Assembly (NCBI RefSeq): GCF_004322755.1
Contig: NZ_CP036401.1
Coordinates: 6,324,001 to 6,388,000, forward strand
Direction of reading: 5' to 3'
DNA: 64,000 nt
Origin: Pseudoduganella albidiflava
Lineage (GTDB): Bacteria > Pseudomonadota > Gammaproteobacteria > Burkholderiales > Burkholderiaceae_D
The stretch's first letter is position 1; the number at the start of each line of letters is the position of its first letter. The notes under the pieces were generated by a model. It searched no databases. It was not told where the DNA came from and saw only the letters and a list, made by a program, of their open reading frames with translations. Made by a program: the position numbers and the translations under genes. Positions 17,368 through 26,346 of this stretch are shown here, one piece after another.

Positions 17368-18588
17368 CTAGCGAATCGGCAGCCCGGCGGGGAGTAACAA
17401 GATCGTCGTGAATGCCGTCAGCGGCGGTGCCAGCCAGCGGCGTGACCGGCCACCGCCCACCGCGCGCACCTGCCCGCCGGCTTCGAGCCCGGCCAGCGCG
17501 CGCTGGACGCTGCGCTGGCTGGCATCCAGCGCCAGCGCCAGCGCGGAGGTGGACCAGGGCACGCCATCGGCCAGCAGTGCCACCAGCGCCGCGCCGTCGC
17601 CATCGATGGGCGGCTCCAGCAGGACCACGCCGCGCGCGCCGCGGGGCCGCAACGCGAAGCCCTGCGCGGTGGCGTCGATGTCCGCCAGCGGCGAAGCCAG
17701 CGCGCGCAGCCGGCCGATCTCGACCCGCAGGCGTGCCCGGTGGGTCTCGTCGGCATGCCGCATGCGGAAGGCGCGCGCGATCAACGCCTCCCGGCTGGCA
17801 TCGCCGGGCCAGGCTTCGGCAAGCGCCCGCGCGAGTGCGAACAATATCGGCCGGCGCGCCAGCGGCAGCCACGTGCCGCCGGCGCCGAGGCCACGGCGGC
17901 AGGCATCGATCACCAGCGTATCCGACGCTAGCAAGTCCGCCACTTCGCCGAGCCGCAGCACTTGCGCACCGCCGTTGGCGACGCGGCGGGCGGCGGGACG
18001 GTCGAGCGCCCGGCACGCTTCCTCCACCTCGGCCAGCAAGACCGGTATGCCGGCATCGGAGGCCGCCGCGTGTGCTCCCCGCAGGGCGTCGCGCGCCGCG
18101 GCGATACGCAGCGCACGCAGCGCCAGTTCGGCCGCGCTCAACGCGGCGATGGCCGCCAGCACCGGCGGCAAGCCGCGCGTATCGAGTCGCGCCAGCGCTC
18201 CTTCCGCCTCGGCCAGGCGCCCCAGCAGCAGCAGGCGGCGCGCTTCCACCAGCCGTGCCTGCGCTGCGTTGGCATGGTCGCCATGCGCCTCCAGGGTGGC
18301 GGCGGCCAGCGCCAGCGGCCGTGGCGACCCGCCGATGTCGCGCATGGCCAGCGCCACTTCGGCTTCCGCCACCAGGCAGCGGGCACGCGCCACCGCTTCG
18401 TGGGCGCCGAACCCGCGCGCGGCGCTGCGCAGCAGTTCGCGCGCGCGCGGGTGCTCGCCCATCTGGGCCATGGCAATGCCGCGGAGCGCGAGTGCCGGCG
18501 GGTCGCCACGCAGTGCGATCCGGTTCAATGCCGCCAGCGGGTCGCCGGCGGCCAGCGCGCGCGCCGCGGCGGAGATCAGGGAATCCAT
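17368..18588 (-). CDS. Putative transcriptional regulator: TPR-like helical protein with C-terminal winged helix
   Basis: 406 aa, very Ala/Arg/Leu-rich. The first ~300 residues read as helical TPR-like hairpins (AMAQMGEHPRARELLRSAAR, ALAAATLEAHGDHANAAQAR). The last ~90 contain a winged-helix segment (STSALALALDASQRSVQRAL then AGLEAGGQVRAVGGGRSRRW). There is no known ligand domain. It is probably a local regulator of the downstream beta-propeller gene; the function is inferred from fold and neighbourhood only. Upstream lies the terminator of the 1532-aa RTX gene, so it should have its own promoter in the ~40 bp before the start or be read through. Confidence 0.66.
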   Translation of the reverse strand: MDSLISAAARALAAGDPLAALNRIALRGDPPALALRGIAMAQMGEHPRARELLRSAARGFGAHEAVARARCLVAEAEVALAMRDIGGSPRPLALAAATLEAHGDHANAAQARLVEARRLLLLGRLAEAEGALARLDTRGLPPVLAAIAALSAAELALRALRIAAARDALRGAHAAASDAGIPVLLAEVEEACRALDRPAARRVANGGAQVLRLGEVADLLASDTLVIDACRRGLGAGGTWLPLARRPILFALARALAEAWPGDASREALIARAFRMRHADETHRARLRVEIGRLRALASPLADIDATAQGFALRPRGARGVVLLEPPIDGDGAALVALLADGVPWSTSALALALDASQRSVQRALAGLEAGGQVRAVGGGRSRRWLAPPLTAFTTILLLPAGLPIR

Positions 18589-18623
18589 GGCGACAGGCTA
18601 CACCAGCCGCCGGCAGCCCCGGG

Positions 18624-18658
18624 AAAAACAAAGGGCGGCCCGGTTGCCCGGGCCGCCC
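18624..18658 (-). terminator. Rho-independent terminator of the 1532-aa RTX gene
   Basis: On the minus strand GGGCGGCCCGG and CCGGGCCGCCC form an 11-bp GC stem (18633-18658) with a very short loop, followed by TTTGTTTTT. It is positioned 27 bp after the RTX stop codon. Confidence 0.85.
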
Positions 18659-18685
18659 ATCGATCACGCGGCCAGGCCGCGCGGC

Positions 18686-21600
18686 TTACAGGGTGGGCAG
18701 GCTGATATCGTCCGCCGCGAAGGTCTGCACGCCCGTCAGCGAGGCGATCTGCACCAGCTCATTCCCGCTGACGATGGCATCGTCGTTCTTGCTGGTGAAC
18801 AGGAACAGGGCGGTGCCGGCCGCATCGTGCACCGCGAACAGCGCGGTGTCGCCGGTGCCGTAGGCGCTGGTCGCGCTGCCGATCGCCTTGGCGACATTGG
18901 CCAAAGTCAGGCTGCCCAACGTCTTCGTGAAGAACACCAGCTCCGTGCTGGAGCCGAAACCGCCCGGCGCATCCATGGTCTCGGAGTTGAACTTGCCTTC
19001 ACCGATCCCGCGGTTGATTGCCAGCGTATCGACGCCGCTCGTGAAATCGGTGACGGTGTCGTTGCCGGCACCGATGACGAACGTGTCGGCACCCTGCCCG
19101 CCGGTCAGCTTGTCGTTGAACGCACCGCCTTCCATCACGTTATCCAGCGCATTGCCGATGCCGGTGAACAGGCTGGTGCCAACATAGAACAGGTCCTCGA
19201 CATTGGCCGCCAGCGTGTACTTCGAGGCCGTGGCCTGCACGATATCGCGGCCGCCGCTTGCAGTTTCCGTCAGCACGTCGCCGGTGGCGTCGACACTGTA
19301 GATGTCGTCGCCGTCGCCGCCAGCCAGCGTGTCGTTACCCTTGCCACCGATGAGGGTGTCGTTGCCGCCGCCGCCAGCCAGGATGTTGGCCGTGGCGTTG
19401 CCGGTCAGCGTGTTGTTCGCCGCATTGCCCGTCACATTGATCGCCGTCGTGGACGTGATCGTCGCGTTCTCGACGTGGTCGGCAAGCATGTACGTCATCT
19501 TCGCCGCGATGGCGATGTTGACGGTATCAACGCCTTCGTCGGCCAGTTCGATGACGGTGTCGCCGGCGTTGTCGACCGTGTACACGTCGTTGCCCTTGCC
19601 GCCCACGAGCCGGTCGGCGCCGGCCAGGCCGTCCAGCGCATCGTTGCCATCCGTGCCGGCCAGCGTGTCGTTGGCCGGCGACGCCACGTTCTGGTTCAGC
19701 TCGGCCAGGGTCTTCACCCCGTCGGTGAAGCGCGCCTGCTCGATGTTCTTCAGCGTGATCTTCTGGTTGCCCTTGACCAGCACCAGCTCGGTGCCGTTCG
19801 GGCGCTGGCGCGCATAGTCGGCAAAGGCGCCTGCCGCCACGAAGGTGTCGGTGCCCTCCCCGCCATCGAGCGTGCCGCTGCTGCCGCCGATCGCCATTTC
19901 GTTGTCCAGCGCGTTGCCGGTACCGGAAAACAGCGCGGTGCCGTTGTACACCAGGTTCTCGAAATGGGTAGCCAGCGTGAATTTCGCCAGCGAGGTGACG
20001 ATCGTGTCGCGGCCTTCGCCTGCCTGTTCGATGACCTTGTCGCCCGCCACGTCCACGTGATACGTGTCGTCGCCGACGCCGCCCAGCAGGCTGTCGGCGC
20101 CCCGGCCGCCGTCCAGCGTGTCGTTGCCGGCGTTGCCGGTCAGCGTGTTGGCGGCGGCGTTACCGGTCAGGAGGTTGGCGAGGGCGTTACCGGCGAGGCC
20201 AAGCGTGTTGCCGGACACGACCTTCGCATCCTCGACATTCGCCCCCAGCAGGTAGGTGCCGCCCAGCAGGGACACATGCACCGTGTCGCGGCCCTCGTTC
20301 GCAAGCTCGACGATGGTGTCGCCGCCGCTGTCCACGACGTACAGGTCGTCGCCCTTGCCGCCGGTGAGCAGGTCCGCGCCGCCCTTGCCGTCGAGCGTGT
20401 CGTTGCCATCGGTGCCGACCAGCGTGTCGTTACCCGCCGACACGATGTTCAGGAACAGCTCGGCCATGGTCTTCACGCCATCGGCGAACTGCACCTTCTC
20501 GAAGTTCCTCAGCGTGATCTTCTGGCTGCCCTTGGTCAGCACCACGTCGCCGGCATTCGGCCGCGAACGGACATAGCTGGCGTAGTTACCGGTGACCACA
20601 TAGGTATCCGTGCCGCCGGCACCATTGACCGTATCGTTGCCCTTGCCGCCCGTGATCACGTTGTCGAGCGCGTTGCCGTTGGCGGAAAAGGCGGCGGCGC
20701 CGCTGTACGTCAGGTTCTCGACATCGGCCGCCAGCGTGTACGTCCCCAGCGTGGTGATGACGGTGTCGGTGCCTTCGTTCACCAGTTCGGTGATCTTGTC
20801 GCCCGCCGCATCCACGTGATACGTGTCGTTGCCGGCGCCGCCGGTGAGCACGTCATTGCCCATGCCGCCCACCAGGGTGTCGTCGCCCGCTCCGCCAACC
20901 AGCGTGTTGACCGCGTCGTTACCGGTCAGGAGGTTGGCCAGGGCGTTACCGGTGAGGTTGACGAGCCCGGTGGAGGTGATTTTCGCGTCTTCCACGTTGG
21001 CGCCCAGCGCATAGGTGCCCTTCTCCATCGCCACCTGGACGGTATCGCGGCCCTCGGCGGCAGCCTCGATGACCTTGTCGCCGGCCTGGTCGACCACGTA
21101 GGTATCGTTGCCCTGGCCGCCGCTCATCTCGTCGATGCCCGCCATGCCGTCGATGGTGTCGTTGCTGCTGGTGCCGGTCAGCGTGTCGTTGCCGATCGAC
21201 GCCACGTTGACGAACAGCTCGGCCATCGTCTTCACGCCGTCGGTGAACTTCACTTGCTCCATGCCCTTCAGCGTGATCCGCTGCGTACCCTTGATCAGGG
21301 TCAGGTCGATCGAGTTCGGACGCTGGCGCACGTAGTCGGCCGCCGCGCCAATTGCCACGTAGGTGTCGCTGCCGGCCGCGCCGAAGATCGTTTCGCTGTT
21401 GGTTCCGCCCGAGATCATGTTGTCGAGCTCATTGCCTGCGGCGGTAAACACCGCGGTACCGGTGTAGACGAGGTTTTCCACGTTCGCCGCCAGCGTGTAT
21501 TTCGCCAGCGACGTGCTGACCGTGTCGATGCCCTGGCCAGCCGCCTCGATCACCACGTCGCGCGCTTCGTCGACGAAGAAGATGTCATCGCCCGCGCCGC

Positions 21601-23284
21601 CCGTCATCTGGTCGGCGCCCGCCCCGCCGTCCAGGGTGTCGTTGCCTTCCGCGCCGGACAGCGTGTTGGCCGCGCCATTGCCGGTCAGGCGGTTGGCGCC
21701 GGCATTGCCCGCCAGTCCGGCGGCCGCGCTGCCGGCCAGCGTGCCATGTTCCACCTCGGCGGCCAGGCCGTACACGCCGGAAGCGATATGCACGATGGCC
21801 GTGTCGATGCCTTCGGCCGCCACTTCCACGATCGTGTCGCCCAGGTGATCGACCTTGTACGTGTCGTCGCCCTTGCCGCCGGCCATCTGGTCCTGGCCCT
21901 GCAGGCCGTCGAGCGTGTCGTTCGCGTCGCTGCCGGTGATCGTGTCATTGCCCTCGCCGGGCTGGCCCGCCAGCAGGTCCGCCACCAGCACTTCTTCGTC
22001 CGTCCCGGTGAAGTACACCGTCTCGATATTGCGCATCGTGACGGTCTCGCTGGTGCCGATCCGCGTGACCAGCGCGCCATACCCCGGCTGCCGGGTGAAC
22101 GTGTAATCGGCGAGCTCGCCCTCCAGTTGCAGCGTATCGGCGCCGGCGCCGCCGTCGGCCGTGTTCGCGCCATCGCCGCCGACCAGCACGTCGTCGCCCG
22201 CGCCGCCGCGCAGCGAATCGTTGCCGGCGCCGCCCACCAGGACCGAATCGCCGGCGCCCGCCACCAGCAGGTCGTTGCCGATGCCGCCTTCGAGCGTGTC
22301 CATGCCGCCATTGCCGCCGTTCAGCGTATCGTCGCCGGCACCGCCGACCAGGGAGTTGTTCGTGGTGTTGCCGGTCAGAGCCACGGCGCCGGTACCGGTG
22401 TAGCGGCCCACTTCCACCCAGGCGGGCAGGAAATAGCTGGCCACCGACACCAGCGCGGTATCGCTGGCACCCGTGGATTCACCTTCGGTGATCTTGTCCA
22501 GGTTGTCGCTGATGATATACGTGTCGTCGCCGTTGCCGCCCTGCAGGGTATCGGCGCCGGCACCGCCATCGAGCGTATCGTCGCCGCTGCCGCCGTCGAG
22601 CAGGTTGCTGCCGGCACTGCCCGTCAACACGTTGTCCAGCGCGTTGCCGGCCAGGTTGACCTTCACGGTCGATGAAGCGGTGATCGCGCCATCGTTCACA
22701 TTCTCTTGCAGGGTGTAGTTGCCGGCTGCGCTGAACGCCACCTTCACCATGCTGTATTCATTGGTATCCAGCTCGATCACATCCCTGGCCGAATCGACGA
22801 TGAATTCGTTGCGCCCGCTGCCGCCGACCAGCGTGTCCGCGCCAGCCCCGCCATCGAGCGTGTTGTCGCCCGACGCCGAACCTGTGATCAGATTGGCAAT
22901 GGAGTTGCCGATCCCATGGAAATCGCCGCTGCCGGTGTACGTCAATTCCTCCACGTTCGCCGCCAGGCTGGCCTGGGCCAGCGCCGTGCGCACCGTGTCC
23001 CTGCCGCCATTGCCGGCTTCCACGACCACGTCGCCGGCCGCGTCCACCACATACACGTCATCGCCCCGCAGGCCGGTCATCGTATCGTTGCCGGCCAGGC
23101 CGTCCAGCGTGTCGTTGCCGGTCGTCCCGATGAGCTTGTCGTCCTCCGCGCTGCCTTCCAGCACATCCGTGCCAGGGCCGATCATGGCCATCAGGAGGCC
23201 ATTGCCTCCTCCGCCACTCAGGGAATCATTGCCGTCGGTGCCGTTCCGGGTTTCGTTTTGTGGGGTGCCAATGAATGAGGTCAT
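18686..23284 (-). CDS. RTX-type calcium-binding repeat protein, 1532 aa
   Basis: 1532 aa from the ATG at 23284 (MTSFIGTPQNETRNGTDGND). The reading frame stays open 63 codons further upstream, but that part overlaps a conserved 45-bp upstream element and looks non-coding, so I chose 23284. The protein is dense beta-roll GGxGxD repeats throughout. Three successive ~253-aa supermodules are marked by RQRP/RSRP plus QKITLK or QRITLK, with DNA hallmarks at about 19745, 20504 and 21264, and there is a diverged fourth. The shared C-terminal cassette (FGSSTELVFFTKTLGSLTLA, ELVQIASLTGVQTF) is present. It is predicted to be secreted by a type I system and folded by Ca2+ outside the cell. Adhesin or matrix function is inference. 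Confidence 0.9.
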   Translation of the reverse strand: MTSFIGTPQNETRNGTDGNDSLSGGGGNGLLMAMIGPGTDVLEGSAEDDKLIGTTGNDTLDGLAGNDTMTGLRGDDVYVVDAAGDVVVEAGNGGRDTVRTALAQASLAANVEELTYTGSGDFHGIGNSIANLITGSASGDNTLDGGAGADTLVGGSGRNEFIVDSARDVIELDTNEYSMVKVAFSAAGNYTLQENVNDGAITASSTVKVNLAGNALDNVLTGSAGSNLLDGGSGDDTLDGGAGADTLQGGNGDDTYIISDNLDKITEGESTGASDTALVSVASYFLPAWVEVGRYTGTGAVALTGNTTNNSLVGGAGDDTLNGGNGGMDTLEGGIGNDLLVAGAGDSVLVGGAGNDSLRGGAGDDVLVGGDGANTADGGAGADTLQLEGELADYTFTRQPGYGALVTRIGTSETVTMRNIETVYFTGTDEEVLVADLLAGQPGEGNDTITGSDANDTLDGLQGQDQMAGGKGDDTYKVDHLGDTIVEVAAEGIDTAIVHIASGVYGLAAEVEHGTLAGSAAAGLAGNAGANRLTGNGAANTLSGAEGNDTLDGGAGADQMTGGAGDDIFFVDEARDVVIEAAGQGIDTVSTSLAKYTLAANVENLVYTGTAVFTAAGNELDNMISGGTNSETIFGAAGSDTYVAIGAAADYVRQRPNSIDLTLIKGTQRITLKGMEQVKFTDGVKTMAELFVNVASIGNDTLTGTSSNDTIDGMAGIDEMSGGQGNDTYVVDQAGDKVIEAAAEGRDTVQVAMEKGTYALGANVEDAKITSTGLVNLTGNALANLLTGNDAVNTLVGGAGDDTLVGGMGNDVLTGGAGNDTYHVDAAGDKITELVNEGTDTVITTLGTYTLAADVENLTYSGAAAFSANGNALDNVITGGKGNDTVNGAGGTDTYVVTGNYASYVRSRPNAGDVVLTKGSQKITLRNFEKVQFADGVKTMAELFLNIVSAGNDTLVGTDGNDTLDGKGGADLLTGGKGDDLYVVDSGGDTIVELANEGRDTVHVSLLGGTYLLGANVEDAKVVSGNTLGLAGNALANLLTGNAAANTLTGNAGNDTLDGGRGADSLLGGVGDDTYHVDVAGDKVIEQAGEGRDTIVTSLAKFTLATHFENLVYNGTALFSGTGNALDNEMAIGGSSGTLDGGEGTDTFVAAGAFADYARQRPNGTELVLVKGNQKITLKNIEQARFTDGVKTLAELNQNVASPANDTLAGTDGNDALDGLAGADRLVGGKGNDVYTVDNAGDTVIELADEGVDTVNIAIAAKMTYMLADHVENATITSTTAINVTGNAANNTLTGNATANILAGGGGNDTLIGGKGNDTLAGGDGDDIYSVDATGDVLTETASGGRDIVQATASKYTLAANVEDLFYVGTSLFTGIGNALDNVMEGGAFNDKLTGGQGADTFVIGAGNDTVTDFTSGVDTLAINRGIGEGKFNSETMDAPGGFGSSTELVFFTKTLGSLTLANVAKAIGSATSAYGTGDTALFAVHDAAGTALFLFTSKNDDAIVSGNELVQIASLTGVQTFAADDISLPTL

Positions 23285-23345
23285 GTGTGGGGGCGATCGG
23301 TTGGAATGGTTGCGGCGAGTCAACGCCGGACGCAAATCGTTAAAA

Positions 23346-23390
23346 TTACAAATGGTAACATGTGTTAACCAGTTGAAAACTATCCAATTG
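23346..23390 (-). promoter_or_regulatory. Conserved 45-bp upstream element A (RTX 1532-aa gene)
   Basis: The element lies 61 bp before the ATG of the 1532-aa RTX gene. On the plus strand it reads TTACAAATGGTAACATGTG then TTAACCAG then TTGAAAACTATCCAATTG. It aligns without gaps to element B at 39354-39398 (36 of 45 positions identical, counted by eye). It contains TTAC-N5-GTAA and TAACA-TG-TGTTA half-site pairs, as expected of an operator or promoter region. Confidence 0.72.
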
Positions 23391-23535
23391 TTACGCTCAA
23401 AAAACCAACCGGCTGCCGACCCATCCACGTAACCAACTGTCGCATTCCAGGATACGTAGTTTCCGCAAAACATAAATAATTACTATTCGGAACGATACAA
23501 TCGCGTTTTGAATACAGCAGTCAAGAGGAAACGGG

Positions 23536-25257
23536 ATGAAAGCTTTCGCCAACATGAAAATCGGAGCACGCCTCGGCGTGGTGTTTACGCTGGTGCTCGG
23601 GCTCACCGTCGTGATCGCGGTGGCCGCCATCTGGCGCCTGAACACGATCGGCAACGAGACCAGCGCCATGATGGCGGCGCCGCTGGTCAAGGAACGCCTG
23701 ATGAGCGAATGGCATACCCAGACCTTCGCCGCGGTGCGCCGCACGGCCGCCATCGTCAAGAGCAACGACCCGAGCCTGGCGGAGTTTTTCAAGGCCGACG
23801 GCGCCAAGACATCCGGCCGCTCGACCGCATTGATCAAGGAAATCGAACCGCTGCTGGAAAGCGAGGAAGAGCGCGCGCTGTTCAAGCGCATCGGCGAATT
23901 GCGCAAGGCCTATACCCAGGCCAAGGACAAGGCGATCAAGGCGCGCACCGATGGCAATCCGGAGGAATCGGCGCGCATCCTCAACGAAGAATACATGCCG
24001 GCGGCCGACATCTATGAAAGCACGCTGGGCAAGCTGGTCAAGATGCAGCAGGGCCGCATCGACGCCACCGCCAGGGACATCGAAGCCGATATCGCCGACA
24101 GCGCGCGCATGCTCGGCATCCTGGCCGCGGCGGCCGTGACGCTCGGCGCGCTGTGCTCGTGGGTGCTCACCCGCGGCATCGTGCGCCCGATCCAGGAAGC
24201 GGTCGAACTGGCCGAAACGGTGGCCAGCGGCGACCTGACCCGCAGCATCGATGCCACAACGAACGATGAAACCGGCGCCCTGCTGCGCGCGCTGCGCCAC
24301 ATGAACGACAGCCTGGTGAAGATCGTCACCGAAGTGCGCGGCGGGACCGAAACCATCGCCGGCGCCTCGGGCGAAATCGCCGCCGGCAACCTGGACCTGT
24401 CGAGCCGCACCGAACAGCAGGCCGCCTCGCTGCAGGAAACCGCCGCCTCGATGGAGCAGATCACCGGTACCGTGCGCCAGAATGCCGACAACGCCAGCCA
24501 GGCCAACCAGCTGGCGATCACGGCATCGAACGTGGCCACCGAAGGCGGCGCGGTGGTAGGCCAGGTCATCACCACGATGGGCTCGATCAACGAATCGTCG
24601 CGCAAGATCGTCGACATCATCGGCGTCATCGACGGCATCGCCTTCCAGACCAATATCCTGGCGCTGAACGCCGCCGTGGAAGCGGCCCGCGCCGGCGAAC
24701 AGGGCCGCGGCTTCGCGGTCGTGGCATCGGAAGTGCGCACGCTGGCCCAGCGCTCGGCCGCGGCGGCCAAGGAAATCAAGGGCCTGATCGGCGATTCGGT
24801 GCAGAAGGTGGACGCCGGCGCGAAGCTGGTCGACCAGGCCGGCGCCACGATGGAACAGGTGGTCGAATCGATCCGCCGCGTCGCCGACATCATGGGCGAG
24901 ATCACCCACGCCACCAAGGAACAGGCCGTCGGCATCGGGCAGGTGAACCAGTCGATCGGCCTGATGGACGAAGCGACCCAGCAGAATGCGGCCCTGGTCG
25001 AGCAATCGGCCGCCGCGGCAGGTTCGATGCAGGACCAGGCCGCCAAGCTGGCGCAGGTGGTGGGGCTGTTCAAGCTCGACACGCGGGCGGCGGCGATCGC
25101 CACCGCTGCTCCAGCGCTGGCGTCCGCTCGTCATGTCGCGGCGCGGCCGGCACCGGCAACCCGTGCGGTAAAGGCGCCGGCCACGTCGGCCGTGAAGCCG
25201 GCCGTGAAGCCGGCGGTACCGGCGACCGGCAAGGCGGATGAGTGGGAAGAGTTCTGA
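23536..25257 (+). CDS. Methyl-accepting chemotaxis protein with 4HB sensor and WEEF tail
   Basis: 573 aa. TM1 is at about 12-33, a periplasmic four-helix-bundle sensor (about 34-190) follows, and TM2 is at about 192-212. Next come HAMP (213-265; [20 protein letters not shown]) and the cytoplasmic signalling coiled coil with the highly conserved tip ([40 protein letters not shown]). The tail is an Ala/Pro/Lys linker ending DEWEEF, the pentapeptide-type tether for CheR/CheB. It senses a ligand and controls CheA. It is divergent from the 1532-aa RTX gene and convergent with the 2211-aa one; no che genes are in the window. A decayed relative of its 3' end lies at 39456-39661. Confidence 0.94.
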   Translation: MKAFANMKIGARLGVVFTLVLGLTVVIAVAAIWRLNTIGNETSAMMAAPLVKERLMSEWHTQTFAAVRRTAAIVKSNDPSLAEFFKADGAKTSGRSTALIKEIEPLLESEEERALFKRIGELRKAYTQAKDKAIKARTDGNPEESARILNEEYMPAADIYESTLGKLVKMQQGRIDATARDIEADIADSARMLGILAAAAVTLGALCSWVLTRGIVRPIQEAVELAETVASGDLTRSIDATTNDETGALLRALRHMNDSLVKIVTEVRGGTETIAGASGEIAAGNLDLSSRTEQQAASLQETAASMEQITGTVRQNADNASQANQLAITASNVATEGGAVVGQVITTMGSINESSRKIVDIIGVIDGIAFQTNILALNAAVEAARAGEQGRGFAVVASEVRTLAQRSAAAAKEIKGLIGDSVQKVDAGAKLVDQAGATMEQVVESIRRVADIMGEITHATKEQAVGIGQVNQSIGLMDEATQQNAALVEQSAAAAGSMQDQAAKLAQVVGLFKLDTRAAAIATAAPALASARHVAARPAPATRAVKAPATSAVKPAVKPAVPATGKADEWEEF

Positions 25258-25291
25258 GGAAGCGTTCCGACCGCCCTGCGCCGGCGCGGTG

Positions 25292-25309
25292 CCCGTTCAG
25301 GTGAACGGG
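25292..25309. terminator. Possible hairpin between convergent MCP and RTX genes
   Basis: CCCGTTCA-GG-TGAACGGG gives an 8-bp stem in the 104-bp convergent spacer. No U-tract follows on either strand, so terminator function is uncertain. Confidence 0.35.
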
Positions 25310-25361
25310 AAATCCGGCGAAGTCGTTGCGGCCGCGCCGGCGGTGCCGGCGAACAAAGGAC

Positions 25362-26346
25362 TCAAGGCACCAGGAAGCCGATATCGTCCGGCGTGAACGC
25401 CTGCACGCCGGTCAGCGTAGCAATCTGCACCAGTTCGTTAGCACTGACGACGGCATTGTCGTCCTTGCTGGTAAACAGGTACAGCGCGGTCGACTTCGCG
25501 TCATGCAGCGCGAACAGCGCCGTGTCGCCTTTCCCGTAGGATTGCGCCGCGCTGCCGATCGCCTTGGACGCGCTGGCCACCGCCAGGCTCGCCACTGCCG
25601 TCGATAAAACCACCAGTTCCGTGGCGGATGAGAAGCCACCCGGCCCGGCCAGCGTGACCGCATCGACCGTGCCGGTGCCGATCGAGCGGTTGATCGCCAG
25701 CGTGTCGACACCGCTGGTGAAATCGGTGATCGTGTCGTTGCCGGCGCCGATCACGAACGTGTCGTTGCCCGCGCCACCCGTGAACCTGTCATTGCCCGCG
25801 CCGCCGCCGATGACGTTATCCAGCGCATTGCCGATGCCGGTGAAGGCCGCCTTGCCCGTAAAGCGCAGTTCTTCGACGTTGTCCGCCAGCGTCACCTTCG
25901 TGACGGTCGCCTCGACGATATCGTAACCGCCGTCCGCAGCTTCCACGACCACGTCGCCAGCCGCGTCGACGCTGTAGACATCGTCTCCCGCGCCGCCGGT
26001 CAGCGTGTCGTTGCCCCTGCCACCGATGAGGGTGTCGTCGCCCTCGCCACCGACCAGCGCATTGGCCGCAGCGTTCCCGGTCAGTGTGTTGTCCGCGGCA
26101 TTGCCGGTGACATTGATCGCCACGGTGGAGGTGATCGCAGCATGCTCGAAGTACTCGGCCAGCACGTACGTCATCTTCGCCGCGATGGCGATGTTGACGG
26201 TATCGATGCCTTCGTCCGCGAGCTCGATGACCACATCGCCGGCGTTGTCGACCGTGTAGAGGTCATTGCCCTTGCCGCCCGCCAGCTGGTCGGCGCCGGC
26301 CAGGCCGTTCATCTGGTCGTCGCCATCGGTGCCGGACAGCGTGTCG
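25362..26346 (-). repeat. Near-identical 3' repeat, copy 1 (paired with 32067-33051)
   Basis: The last ~985 bp of the 2211-aa RTX gene repeat at a constant offset of 6705 bp in the 2411-aa gene. From about 25588 to 26346 I see only two base differences by eye; the last ~225 bp before the stop differ at roughly 20 positions. Confidence 0.88.

Noticed and set aside
17408..22675. A 1755-codon plus-strand open frame opposite the regulator and the 1532-aa RTX gene
   Set aside because: Translation is repetitive and featureless, and it crosses an obvious terminator and two real minus-strand genes. The same applies to similar plus-strand frames opposite the other RTX genes.
23285..23473. Upstream extension of the 1532-aa RTX gene (63 more codons)
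   Set aside because: The extension covers the 45-bp element conserved with the region upstream of the 2411-aa gene, and its composition is non-coding. The protein from 23284 begins in the usual RTX style.
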